From NCBI RefSeq assembly GCF_900109495.1, contig NZ_FOAA01000011.1, positions 1 to 64,000 on the forward strand: DNA of 64,000 nt. Direction: 5' to 3'. Below the pieces are notes generated by a model. The model had not been told where the DNA came from and did not search any database. It was given only the letters and a program-made list of their open reading frames with translations. This document shows, one piece after another, positions 8,789 to 17,196 of this stretch (positions are counted from its first letter, which is position 1; each line of letters opens with the position of its first letter). Source of the stretch: Ectothiorhodospira marina (lineage in GTDB: Bacteria; Pseudomonadota; Gammaproteobacteria; Ectothiorhodospirales; Ectothiorhodospiraceae). A program made the translations under genes and the position numbers.

Positions 8789-9961
8789 TCAGGCCCGTGC
8801 GGTGGCAGACCGGTTCGGGGGGCCGATCACCAGGACCGCCTTGAGTCCCGCCTTCCCATACCGGGCCATGCGCTCAAAGTCCCTTTGCAGGATGGGCATG
8901 TTCAACGAATCCAGCCAGGTTTCACCGTTTTCGTAGTCCACGAAGGGGTCGTGCACGTAGATGAAGTGCTCATCAAAGCCGGTCACCACCACCCAATGGG
9001 GAAACTTCTCGCCGTAGATCTGGTAGGAACTGATGAGCACCACGGGAATGCCCCCGGCATCGAAACGCGCCCGCAGATCCGTCGGGGTCAGGTGCCCGTA
9101 GTGCATCGGGATGCCCAGGCGCTGGATCTCATCCAGCATGTCTTCCTGGACCAGGCGCATGACCTCCTTCTTGTCCTGGCTGCGCACCGAATCCAGTAGC
9201 GGTATCTGTTCATCACCCAGGGTGAGTTCCACGGAGAAGCCCCGATGTGCCGCCGCCAGGGCCAGCCCGAAGGGCCCGCAGCCACCATGGCCTGAGGTCA
9301 TGAAGATGGTGGTGGCCTCCCGCCACAGGCGCAGTTCCAGCTTGCGGTCCAGGTTCAGAGCCGGGTCCTGGGCCTTCATGGCCATCATCAGGCAGGACGG
9401 GCCGCAGGTGAAGTCCAGGGTCTGCTCGTAAAACGGCACACGCACCATCTCCGGCTGCAGATCGGCTGCCAGGGATTTCTCGTAACGCCAGGCGTCCATG
9501 TGATCTTCGTAGTAGTCGCCGTACTCACCGAAACGTCGATACCCCAGTGACTCGAACAACCGCTGCGAGGCCATATTGTCCTTGCGGATCTCCAGGCGCA
9601 GGTAGGCGCAATCCCGTGCCCGGGCATCGGCCTCGGCGGCTTGGATCAGTTCCCTACCCACACCCTGTCTCCGGCTGGCGGTATCCAGGGCGATGGAATA
9701 CAGCCGCGCGCTGGAGGTGCCGCGGCTGAATAGCACGAGCACATAACCCTGAGGCCCCTGGCCGGCGTCGTGTACCAGGGTGTGGGCATTGGCCTTGGTC
9801 AGCATGTAGCGGAATTGGCGTCGGGAGAGGCGGTCGGTGGGGAAACAGCGCTGCTCCAGGGCCACGAGGGCGGGAATATCCGCCATGCGGGCAGGCCGGA
9901 TCAGGCCCCCAGGAAGCGGGGGGGCGTCGGCGCAAGGCAGGGGGGCAGCAGCAGGTTCCAT
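8789..9961 (-). CDS. GNAT acetyltransferase / C39-like peptidase fusion
   Basis: This 390-residue protein joins two enzymes. Residues about 20-170 are a GNAT N-acetyltransferase: IRPARMADIPALVALEQRCF, then YSIALDTASRRQGVGRELIQ (acetyl-CoA pyrophosphate loop RRQGVG) and NMASQRLFESLGY. Residues about 175-385 are a papain-fold C39-like peptidase: DFTCGPSCLMMAM with the candidate catalytic Cys, HWVVVTGFDEHFIYVHDPF with the His and Asp. The gene lies just upstream of the RimK-like ligase and is probably co-transcribed with it. Together they may make, trim or acetylate a small peptide, but that is inference. Peptide-transporter domains of bacteriocin C39 exporters are absent. Confidence 0.85.
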   Translation of the reverse strand: MEPAAAPLPCADAPPLPGGLIRPARMADIPALVALEQRCFPTDRLSRRQFRYMLTKANAHTLVHDAGQGPQGYVLVLFSRGTSSARLYSIALDTASRRQGVGRELIQAAEADARARDCAYLRLEIRKDNMASQRLFESLGYRRFGEYGDYYEDHMDAWRYEKSLAADLQPEMVRVPFYEQTLDFTCGPSCLMMAMKAQDPALNLDRKLELRLWREATTIFMTSGHGGCGPFGLALAAAHRGFSVELTLGDEQIPLLDSVRSQDKKEVMRLVQEDMLDEIQRLGIPMHYGHLTPTDLRARFDAGGIPVVLISSYQIYGEKFPHWVVVTGFDEHFIYVHDPFVDYENGETWLDSLNMPILQRDFERMARYGKAGLKAVLVIGPPNRSATARA

Positions 9962-10064
9962 GGCATCATCAAGTGGCCGTTAGGCCTGCAGAATTGAGCA
10001 TTACCAGGGTTTCGTCAATTGCCTTGCGGGGCCGCCGGTCGGCTGGACCGACCCATGATCCGGT

Positions 10065-10967
10065 CTAGCGGGAACGTTGCCACCCGGTGACCAGTCCGCC
10101 CAGCACGATGAGCACGCCACCGATCCATTCCCTTGTCGCCAGCATCTCCCCCGCCAGCCAGGCGGCGGAGAGGGCACCGGCAATCAACTCAAATATCAGG
10201 AAGACCGATGACTGCCGAACCGGGAGCCAGGTCACGCCCACCTGCACCGTCAGGGTCATGGTGGTCATGATGGTCATGCCTACCAACAGGGCCACGGCGA
10301 GGGTCCATGGGTCTGGCGCCAGTCCGATCCCGAGGGTGCCTGCGGTGCCTGCCGCCAGCAGCGGGGCACCAGACCAGGCCGCCAGGGTCTTGATCCGGAG
10401 CGGCATCCAGTAGGCATAGCGCACCTGGATGTTGGTGGCCGCGAAGGCCATGCCCGCCAGCAGGCCCAGGACGTCTGCCCGGCTCATGGCCAGGCTGGTG
10501 TGGGTGGGCCAGAGCATGACCAGGGCGCCGGCCATGGCCAGGGTCAGGGCGATCATGGCCTGCTGGGTGAGGGGTTCGCGCAGCAGCAGTCGCGCCAGGA
10601 CGACGGCCCAAAGCGGCGAGAGGTAGAAGAACAACAGCACCCTGGCCACTTCACCCTCGATCACGCCCAGGGAGAAGGCAGTACCCGACAGCGCCGAAGT
10701 GAGCGCAATGCCGGCAAATCGCCCTGGGTGGCGACGCACCCAGCCAAGATGGCGCCTTGCCACCACCAGCCCCAGCAGGCTCGCACCCAGATAGATGAAG
10801 GCCACCGACCACAAGCCATGCAGGCCGGCCTGTTCCAGCCACCGCAGGGGGATCCAGAAACATCCCCAAAGCCCGGCACCGATGAGCAGGGCGCCCACGG
10901 CCACGCCATGGCCGGGGCCTTGCTGACCAAGGAGGGAGGTGTGTTGCATGGGATTGTGGGTGGACAT
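10065..10967 (-). CDS. EamA-family (DMT superfamily) inner-membrane transporter
   Basis: The ATG at 10967 gives a 300-residue protein; a TTG one codon earlier is less likely. It has about ten hydrophobic helices in two five-helix EamA repeats. The first covers residues about 20-150 (VGALLIGAGLWGCFWIPLRW near the start), and the second about 155-290 (ending LVTGWQRSR). This is the usual layout of drug/metabolite transporters such as RhaT/YdcZ-like exporters. No substrate can be assigned. A terminator-like hairpin for the gene upstream lies 40 bases before the start, so the gene probably has its own promoter. Confidence 0.85.
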   Translation of the reverse strand: MSTHNPMQHTSLLGQQGPGHGVAVGALLIGAGLWGCFWIPLRWLEQAGLHGLWSVAFIYLGASLLGLVVARRHLGWVRRHPGRFAGIALTSALSGTAFSLGVIEGEVARVLLFFYLSPLWAVVLARLLLREPLTQQAMIALTLAMAGALVMLWPTHTSLAMSRADVLGLLAGMAFAATNIQVRYAYWMPLRIKTLAAWSGAPLLAAGTAGTLGIGLAPDPWTLAVALLVGMTIMTTMTLTVQVGVTWLPVRQSSVFLIFELIAGALSAAWLAGEMLATREWIGGVLIVLGGLVTGWQRSR

Positions 10968-11006
10968 CAAAAGCTGACCTTGTGATTCAGGCGGGGGAAG
11001 GGGGCC

Positions 11007-11032
11007 AAAAAAGGGGTCTGTCCCCTTTTTTT
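11007..11032 (-). terminator. Rho-independent terminator (bidirectional shape)
   Basis: A GGGG/CCCC stem with a five-base loop (TCTGT) is flanked by six A on the left and seven T on the right. Read on the minus strand it lies about 70 bases beyond the stop of the DUF3634-like gene and ends in a U-run, so it can terminate that transcript before the EamA gene. Confidence 0.75.
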
Positions 11033-11099
11033 GAGTGAGGCTGGCACCGGAGGCCGGTCTACCCCCGTGGGAGCGGCCCTTGGCCGCGAATGGGTGCGG

Positions 11100-11432
11100 T
11101 TAACCGGCGGCTCGGCGGCCACCGCCACCGTTGCCGCCCGGGGGAGGGGTCCAGACGTTGCGAAAGGGCTGGTGGGTGTGTTCGGGGATGTCTCGGGAAA
11201 AACGCAGCTGGATTCCCTGGCCGGTGCGGATGCCGCTGATCCGGCCTTGCTTGAGGCCGTACATGCGAGCCACATCCCCGCAGCCTCGCACGAAGCCGGG
11301 CGGGGGCGTGCCGCGCTTGACCTGGGTGGCACCATTTTTTAATTGCACCACAAAGGCAGCCCGCGCATGCCATAGCAGCAGGCCCGCGCCTGCGGCGAGG
11401 ATGACAAACATGAGCAGCAGCGACATCAGCAT
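11100..11432 (-). CDS. DUF3634-like small membrane-anchored protein
   Basis: This 110-residue protein starts with one transmembrane helix (LMSLLLMFVILAAGAGLLLW), followed by a short conserved-looking soluble region: FVVQLKNGATQVKRGTPPPG, CGDVARMYGLKQGRISGIR and IQLRFSRDIPEHTHQPFRN. That pattern matches the DUF3634 family of small gammaproteobacterial membrane proteins. The tail is glycine-rich and ends at 11100. The role of the family is unknown. A second in-frame ATG two codons in could be the start; no strong ribosome site distinguishes them. Confidence 0.7.
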   Translation of the reverse strand: MLMSLLLMFVILAAGAGLLLWHARAAFVVQLKNGATQVKRGTPPPGFVRGCGDVARMYGLKQGRISGIRTGQGIQLRFSRDIPEHTHQPFRNVWTPPPGGNGGGGRRAAG

Positions 11433-11584
11433 GGCGGGTTCGTCGGGTAAGTGGCCAGGAAAACCGACTACTTTCGCATGGGGCAGGCTAGCTTCGCAAC
11501 CGACGGGCGCAGTGCCCGCGCCCTCAAGGGGGCAGTTGCGTTAAGCTGAGGCCATTGAGTTCAATGGCCTAGTGGAGTTCTTTC

Positions 11585-12073
11585 ATGCCCATCACACGAC
11601 GCAGCTTCCTGTTGGCCTCCGGCGCCCTGCTGCTGGGCGGGTGTGCCGCCATGCGCAGCGACTTCGAGACCCCCTCGGTGAGCCTGGAGTCGTTTCGCGC
11701 CGTGCCCAACCAGGGCATGGCACCCCGGTTTGCCCTGGGGCTGCGGGTGGTCAACCCCAACCCGGCCAGTCTGCCCCTGCGGGGCATGAGCTACGCCGTG
11801 GACTTCGAGGGGCATCAACTGATCACCGGGGTGGCCAGTGATCTTGAGACCATTCCGGCGTTTGGAGAGTCCCGCTTTGAGGTGGAGGCAGGACTGGATC
11901 TGATCAACAGCCTGCGTCTGCTCAATGACCTGATCGCCCGAACCGATCGCGACCACCTGGATTACAAGGTCCGCGCGCGTCTGGATGCGGGTGGTTTCAG
12001 CCGACTGATCACCATGGAGGAGACGGGTCAGATTCCCCTGTCAGCCCTCAGTGGTCGGCCGACAGGGCGGTGA
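11585..12073 (+). CDS. LEA14-like (LEA type 2) lipoprotein
   Basis: This 162-residue protein has a twin-arginine-like, lipoprotein signal peptide: TRRSFLLASGALLLGGC, with a lipobox LGGC that would place the lipid anchor at Cys19. The rest is one water-stress/LEA type 2 domain (immunoglobulin-like beta sandwich) with the typical FALGLRVVNPNPASLPLRGM strand pair and GESRFEV. Such lipoproteins are common in Gammaproteobacteria, often linked to desiccation or envelope stress, but the role is not defined. The arfB start lies three bases after the stop, so the two genes form an operon. Confidence 0.85.
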   Translation: MPITRRSFLLASGALLLGGCAAMRSDFETPSVSLESFRAVPNQGMAPRFALGLRVVNPNPASLPLRGMSYAVDFEGHQLITGVASDLETIPAFGESRFEVEAGLDLINSLRLLNDLIARTDRDHLDYKVRARLDAGGFSRLITMEETGQIPLSALSGRPTGR

Positions 12074-12076
12074 CCC

Positions 12077-12496
12077 ATGGTGTTATCGATATCCAATAAT
12101 GTAACGCTGGGCGACTGGGAGGTAGAGATCAGCCAGATCCGCGCTCAGGGGGCGGGCGGTCAGAATGTGAATAAGGTGGCCTCGGCGGTGCATCTGCGTT
12201 TTGATATCCAGCGTTCTTCACTGCCGCGCCTGTACAAGGACCGGTTGCTGCGGATGTCGGATCAGCGCATCAGCAAGGATGGCGTGATCATCATCAAGGC
12301 CCAGCGTTTCCGCACCCTGGAACAGAACCGCGAAGACGCTCTGGAGCGGTTGCGGGAGTTGATTCAGGAAGCCGGTCGACCGGTCAAGAAGCGTAAACCC
12401 ACCCGGCCCACCCTGGGCTCCAAGCGGCGACGTCTGGAGAAGAAGATTCAGCGGGGACGGACGAAGGCGTTACGGGGGCCCATCAAGTCGGATTGA
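12077..12496 (+). CDS. arfB: Alternative ribosome-rescue factor / peptidyl-tRNA hydrolase ArfB
   Basis: This 139-residue protein has the release-factor catalytic motif GAGGQNVNKV (GGQ) near residues 25-34 and a basic C-terminal tail (KRKPTRPTLGSKRRRLEKK), which in ArfB/YaeJ inserts in the empty mRNA channel of stalled ribosomes. The length equals that of the family. It hydrolyses peptidyl-tRNA on ribosomes stalled at the 3' end of truncated mRNAs. It is coupled to the upstream lipoprotein gene. A GC-rich palindromic repeat follows the stop. Confidence 0.93.
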   Translation: MVLSISNNVTLGDWEVEISQIRAQGAGGQNVNKVASAVHLRFDIQRSSLPRLYKDRLLRMSDQRISKDGVIIIKAQRFRTLEQNREDALERLRELIQEAGRPVKKRKPTRPTLGSKRRRLEKKIQRGRTKALRGPIKSD

Positions 12497-12520
12497 GCCC
12501 GATGCCCTTCTGCCATGGAC

Positions 12521-12622
12521 GGCCCTCACCCCAACCCCTCTCCCGCAAGCGGGAGAGGGGCTATGACTCCCTTCTCCCCTCGGGGAGAAGGGTTGGGGAT
12601 GAGGGGGAAGCGGCGGGCACTC
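12521..12622 (+). repeat. GC-rich palindromic repeat, copy 1
   Basis: The unit starts with a CCCTCACCCCAACCCC block, has a CTCTCCCGC/GCGGGAGAG hairpin and a second CTTCTCCCC/GGGGAGAAG hairpin, and ends in a GGTTGGGGATGAGGGGG block followed by AGCGGCGGGCAC. The two ends are imperfect inverted repeats of each other. The same unit recurs at 58343-58539 and, inverted, at 61826-61956. It fits the REP/MITE-like extragenic palindromes of Gammaproteobacteria and has no coding content. Confidence 0.85.
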
Positions 12623-12672
12623 AGCCGGGTTTTATCCCATCAACCCCCGCTGATTCGTTAAACTTCGCCACC

Positions 12673-13869
12673 ATGCCGACCGCCCATCCCTACTATGACG
12701 TCCTCATCATCGGTGCCGGTGCCGCCGGCCTCATGTGCGCCGGGGTGGCCGGGCAATGGGGCCAGCGCGTGCTGGTGCTGGATCATGCCAACAAACCTGG
12801 CAAGAAGATCCTCATGTCCGGCGGCGGGCGTTGCAACTTCACCAACCTGCACTGCACGGCCGAGGATTTCATCTGCGCCAACCCCCATTTCGCCAAATCC
12901 GCCCTGAGCCGTTTCACCCCATGGGACTTCATCGCCCTGGTGGAGCGTTACGGCATTCCCTACCATGAACGGGATCATGGTCAACTGTTCTGCGATCGCT
13001 CTGCCAAGGACATCCTCAACATGCTGCTGGCGGAATGCGATATGGGCCACGTGGAGATCCGCACCCGCACCGCCATCAAGGATGTCCGCGTCGGCCCACC
13101 ATATCAGGTGGATACCCCCACGGGGACCGTACAGGCCGATGCCCTGGTCATTGCCACCGGGGGCTATTCCATTCCCTCCATGGGGGCCACCGGGTTGGGT
13201 TTTGATCTGGCTCGGTCCCTGGATATCCCCGTGCGCCCCACGCGCCCGGGCCTGGTACCTCTCACGCTGGAAGGAAAGGCCCTCAAGCGCCTGGAAGACC
13301 TGAGCGGTATCGCCCTGGATGCCGAGGCGGGTTTCAACGGCGCGTGCTTTCGGGAGAACCTGCTGTTCACCCATCGTGGGCTGAGCGGTCCCGGGGTGCT
13401 GCAGGTGTCGTCCTACTGGGAGCCCGGGCAGCCGGTGGAGATCGATCTGTTCCCGGGCGTGAATCTGGGCGATCACATCCGCAGTGTGCGTCAGCAGCGC
13501 CCGAAGATGGAATTGAAGACCCTGCTGGGAGAGCGGCTCACCCGACGGGTGGCGCAACGCTGGTGCGATCTTTGGGTGGAGAGCAAACCCCTGGACCAAC
13601 TCAGCGACACGGATATCGCCCAGGTGGAGCAGGCCTGCCAGTCATGGAAGATCTGGCCCTCGGGTACCGAGGGGTATCGGGTGGCCGAGGTCACGGTGGG
13701 CGGGGTGGATACCGATGCCCTGTCTTCCAAGACCCTTGAATGCCGGGCCTTTCCGGGACTGTATTTCATTGGTGAGGTAGTGGATGTGACCGGCCACCTG
13801 GGAGGTTTTAATTTTCAATGGGCCTGGGCATCCGGACATGCCGCAGGTTGCGCGATTGGACGGGGATAA
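12673..13869 (+). CDS. HI0933/BaiN-family NAD(P)/FAD-dependent oxidoreductase
   Basis: The ATG at 12673 gives a 398-residue flavoprotein starting with the dinucleotide-binding motif YDVLIIGAGAAGLMCAGVAG. It then has the family signature KILMSGGGRCNFTN, a mid-chain IATGGYSIPSMGATGLGFD, and the C-terminal GLYFIGEVVDVTGHLGGFNF with WAWASGHAAG. These are diagnostic of the HI0933 (aminoacetone oxidase / BaiN-like) family. Physiological substrates are mostly unknown. The frame is open upstream into the palindromic repeat, which is not coding. The TAA stop overlaps the next start (TAATG). Confidence 0.9.
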   Translation: MPTAHPYYDVLIIGAGAAGLMCAGVAGQWGQRVLVLDHANKPGKKILMSGGGRCNFTNLHCTAEDFICANPHFAKSALSRFTPWDFIALVERYGIPYHERDHGQLFCDRSAKDILNMLLAECDMGHVEIRTRTAIKDVRVGPPYQVDTPTGTVQADALVIATGGYSIPSMGATGLGFDLARSLDIPVRPTRPGLVPLTLEGKALKRLEDLSGIALDAEAGFNGACFRENLLFTHRGLSGPGVLQVSSYWEPGQPVEIDLFPGVNLGDHIRSVRQQRPKMELKTLLGERLTRRVAQRWCDLWVESKPLDQLSDTDIAQVEQACQSWKIWPSGTEGYRVAEVTVGGVDTDALSSKTLECRAFPGLYFIGEVVDVTGHLGGFNFQWAWASGHAAGCAIGRG

Positions 13870-14951
13870 TGATGCCGGAAGAGAATCAAGGAGTACTGGC
13901 CTCGCAGGGGCTGGATAGACGGCGCTTGCTGATGTTTACGGCACTGTTCCTGGGCTTCACGCTCCTGGGGGTGCTGGTTGTATTTCTCCATCTTGATAAT
14001 GGACCGGTGGTCTTTGACCGGCGCTTGCTTTCGCCCCAGTTGCTTGTGGCATCGTTGCTGCTGCTGGTCATCTATTTTCTGGCGGATGGCCTGCGCCTTT
14101 ATTTCACGGTGAGGGCGCTGGGGTATCAAGTCCCTGCGGGCCTGATGGCACGCCTCGTTTTTGTGAACATTCTGGTTTCGAATCTGACGCCCATGGCCAC
14201 CGGAGGTGGCGTGGTTCAAGTCTGGTATTTGCAAAAGGCAGGCGTACCTATCGGCACCGCCACGGCCGCCACAACAATACGCACAACCCTTGCGGTTCTG
14301 GTCATTTTCACATTGGCGCCGGTTTTTCTGCTCTTCATGGATTCGCTGACGGAGGCCATCAACTGGAACCCGCGGCTGACCATTTATTTGCTGGCCTTCG
14401 TGGTGATCTACGTGTCAGTGCTGTTGCTTGCGATCTTCCGCAACCGCTGGCTGCTGGTGCCGATCGCGTGGATACTGAATCGGCTGTGCCGTTGGCGAGT
14501 CCTCGATCAGCAACGGGTTCGGCGTCTTTATTTCCGAATACGGAGGGAGCTGGTGCTGTTGAATCGTGGATTCACTGACTTCATCTCCTCCAGGGGATTA
14601 TTCAGTGTGTTGGCACTTTGTTGCACCTTTATCTTTTTGCTGAGCCTTTTTTCCTTCCCCATGCTCTTGCTGCTGGCGCTGGACTATGATCTGTCTTATC
14701 TGAAGGTGTTGGGGATCCAGGTGGTGACCACGTTTATCATGTATTTTTCGCCCACGCCGGGGGCTTCAGGTATTGCCGAGGGTGTGTTCGGGCATTTCTT
14801 TTCCGATATCGTGAGTGCAGGACATCTACTCATCCTCACCTTTGCCTGGCGATTGCTTACGATCTATACGGGCATGCTGATCGCATTGGTGCTGATCAAG
14901 GGTGATCTGATCAGTCGCCTCTCCGGTAAGGGGGAAGTCACCAATGCTTAA
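13869..14951 (+). CDS. Lysylphosphatidylglycerol synthase TM / flippase-like membrane protein
   Basis: This 360-residue protein has about eight transmembrane helices and the UPF0104/LPG_synthase_TM pattern: NILVSNLTPMATGGGVVQVW and FSPTPGASGIAEGVFGHFF, the paired glycine-rich loops of the family. Members act as MprF-type flippases or as partners of glycosyltransferases in envelope lipid synthesis. The start overlaps the upstream stop by one base, and its own end overlaps the next gene by eight bases. The coupling to a membrane-anchored glycosyltransferase suggests joint synthesis and translocation of a glycolipid, which is inference. Confidence 0.85.
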   Translation: MMPEENQGVLASQGLDRRRLLMFTALFLGFTLLGVLVVFLHLDNGPVVFDRRLLSPQLLVASLLLLVIYFLADGLRLYFTVRALGYQVPAGLMARLVFVNILVSNLTPMATGGGVVQVWYLQKAGVPIGTATAATTIRTTLAVLVIFTLAPVFLLFMDSLTEAINWNPRLTIYLLAFVVIYVSVLLLAIFRNRWLLVPIAWILNRLCRWRVLDQQRVRRLYFRIRRELVLLNRGFTDFISSRGLFSVLALCCTFIFLLSLFSFPMLLLLALDYDLSYLKVLGIQVVTTFIMYFSPTPGASGIAEGVFGHFFSDIVSAGHLLILTFAWRLLTIYTGMLIALVLIKGDLISRLSGKGEVTNA

Positions 14952-17175
14952 ACGCACCGGTCTCCTGCGGGTGGCTTTTTTTCTGGTATTGTTGGTTTTT
15001 ATTGCGCTGCTTGCTTACAAGATCTATCTCATTTTCTTCAATGATTCACTGGAGGCCCTGCATAGCGAACAGATAGAAAGGATTCAGTCGCATCAGATGG
15101 CGGAAGATGAGTATGGCTTCGCCGTGATCGGTAATATCAGAAATTCTATTGGGGTGTTCGAACGGCAGATCATTCCCCACCTCAACGAGTCTGATATGGA
15201 ATTCATGGTCTCCGTCGGAAATGCGCTGCGTGGCGGGGGAGAGGATAACTATCAGGCGTTATATGGTTCACTTCAGAAGCTGAACATTCCTTATCTTCTG
15301 ACTTTTGGTTCTAAAGAATATAGTCAATTCGGAAGCGTTCGGTTCTATGACATGTTGGGCCCTTATTTTTTCTCATTTTCGGTTCATTCGGATCGTTTCA
15401 TCTTTCTGGATACCACTGGTAAGACACCCTTGAAATGGCAATTATCATGGTTGGAAGATGAGCTGGAGGCCTTTTCCCGGGAGGCACGTCATGTCTTTAT
15501 TTTTATGGCGGAACCGGTGCTCTTGGAGCATCGGGATCGGTTGTCTGAAGACGGTGAGCTGGAACTGGAGCCGGTGTTTGTGAGCAAGTTGAATGACTTG
15601 CTTGATCAATATTCAGTCGAGGCCGTTTTTGCCGGGTCGCGCTCCATGTTCGACCGGCAAGCCCGTGGAGACACGCAATTTCTGATGACCGGTGGCGGGG
15701 GAGGCCTGGTCGTGGGTGATGGAGAAGACGACCACCACTACGCGCGTGTGATGGTGGGACAGGAAGGTGCAAACATCGAGCCGGTTTTTGTTGGTCAGAG
15801 ACAAAGCGAGATTGTCCGTTGGCTGGAAACTTCTTGGTTCTTCATCTATTCACTTTTTTATGTGGGTTATATCAATTTCATCTTGATTGTTTGTGCTTTC
15901 CTGCTGGTGATGATTCGTCTGTACAAGGCATTATCAGCAGAGCGTCAATACTATCGCGATTACAGGATTGACGAAGAGACGGTGGTGTCGGAGCCCCTGC
16001 GCGTGATGATGTTCACCAATAACTATTTGCCGTTTATCGGTGGCGTGCCGATTTCCATTGATCGACTGGTGAGGGGGCTGCTTCGGCAGGGGTGCCAGCT
16101 CAAGGTATTGGCTCCTTCCTATGGTGCGGAGGCTCGCCCGGATGACGTGGTCATGCGCATTCCCTCCCTTTTGCACTGGGGGTCGAAAGGTGAATTTCGA
16201 CTGGCTAACCCCTTCTCGCCGAGCATTGCACGGGCAGTGAGGGAATTCAGACCCCATGTCATCCATGTACACCACCCATTCTGGCTGGGCTCAATCGGTT
16301 TGTTCGTGGGACGACGCCTGGGCATTCCCGTGATCTACACCTATCACACCCGGCTGGAGCACTATGCGCATTACGTCCCCATTCCAGGACGGCTGTTTCG
16401 TAATCTGATCGCCCATTCACTGGTGAAGCGTTTTGCCAACAAGTGCGAAGGGGTGATCGTGCCCACACGCTCTGCGGAAGAGTATCTGCATGTCCTTGGG
16501 GTGACCGCCCATATTTTGGTGAAACCCACCGGCGTGGATTGTTCCGCACCCGACAGGGTGAGTGTCGAGACCGTTGAGTCCTTGCGGCGCAAACACGCGG
16601 CAGACGGTGCGACGATCTTCGTGAGCGTGTCACGGCTGAGTCAGGAGAAGAATATCGACTTCATGTTGCGGGCCATCCACCGGGCTCGGGAGACGTGTGC
16701 CCAGCCCTTCCGGCTGTTGATCGTGGGGGACGGCCCCGAGCGCGCACAGCTGGAACGACGGATTCAGGAGATGGATCTGGATGACCATGTGACGCTGGTG
16801 GGGGCTGTGGCACCGGAGGAAATGACGGCCTATTACCTGTTGGCCAGTGCCTTCCTGTTTGCCTCGAAGTCGGAAACCCAGGGTATGGTGATCCTGGAGG
16901 CCATGGCTGCCGGCCTGCCCGTAGTGGCCGTGCGCGCCAGCGGCATCGATGATGTTCTGGAGGACGGCGTCAATGGTTACAAGACACAGGAAGATATTGC
17001 CGAATGGAGCGCACGTTTGCTGGAGCTTCTGGAGGATCCGGCGCGACGCGAAGCGATGTCGCGTCGCGCCGTGGACTTTGCACGTGAATACGAGGTGGTG
17101 CGTATCAGTGAGGATGTGGCGGACTTCTATGGTCGACTGCTGGCGCTTCAGCAAAGACGCCTGCAGAACACCTGA
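14944..17175 (+). CDS. GT4 glycosyltransferase fused to a degenerate phosphoesterase-like ectodomain
   Basis: This 743-residue protein has a transmembrane helix at about residues 9-31, an intervening domain at 45-265, a second helix near 298-322, and a family-4 glycosyltransferase from about 350 to the end. The GT part shows MMFTNNYLPFIGGVPISIDR, IHVHHPFWLGSIGLFVGRRL, VSVSRLSQEKNIDFMLRAI and the EX7E motif in SETQGMVILEAMAAG, like diglucosyl-diacylglycerol synthases. The first domain follows the calcineurin-like phosphoesterase layout, but the metal ligands look replaced: VIGNIRNS where GDxx is expected, FGSKEY for GNHE, and VFAGSRSMF for GHxH. It would lie in the periplasm. It is coupled to the flippase-like gene. 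The upstream domain may sense or bind rather than catalyse. Confidence 0.85.
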   Translation: MLKRTGLLRVAFFLVLLVFIALLAYKIYLIFFNDSLEALHSEQIERIQSHQMAEDEYGFAVIGNIRNSIGVFERQIIPHLNESDMEFMVSVGNALRGGGEDNYQALYGSLQKLNIPYLLTFGSKEYSQFGSVRFYDMLGPYFFSFSVHSDRFIFLDTTGKTPLKWQLSWLEDELEAFSREARHVFIFMAEPVLLEHRDRLSEDGELELEPVFVSKLNDLLDQYSVEAVFAGSRSMFDRQARGDTQFLMTGGGGGLVVGDGEDDHHYARVMVGQEGANIEPVFVGQRQSEIVRWLETSWFFIYSLFYVGYINFILIVCAFLLVMIRLYKALSAERQYYRDYRIDEETVVSEPLRVMMFTNNYLPFIGGVPISIDRLVRGLLRQGCQLKVLAPSYGAEARPDDVVMRIPSLLHWGSKGEFRLANPFSPSIARAVREFRPHVIHVHHPFWLGSIGLFVGRRLGIPVIYTYHTRLEHYAHYVPIPGRLFRNLIAHSLVKRFANKCEGVIVPTRSAEEYLHVLGVTAHILVKPTGVDCSAPDRVSVETVESLRRKHAADGATIFVSVSRLSQEKNIDFMLRAIHRARETCAQPFRLLIVGDGPERAQLERRIQEMDLDDHVTLVGAVAPEEMTAYYLLASAFLFASKSETQGMVILEAMAAGLPVVAVRASGIDDVLEDGVNGYKTQEDIAEWSARLLELLEDPARREAMSRRAVDFAREYEVVRISEDVADFYGRLLALQQRRLQNT

Positions 17176-17196
17176 GGCCGGGCCGCTGATGGAGTG

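Noticed and set aside
7512-8936. Plus-strand frame opposite the RimK-like gene
   Set aside because: Antisense shadow; no ribosome site or motif, and it spans two minus-strand genes.
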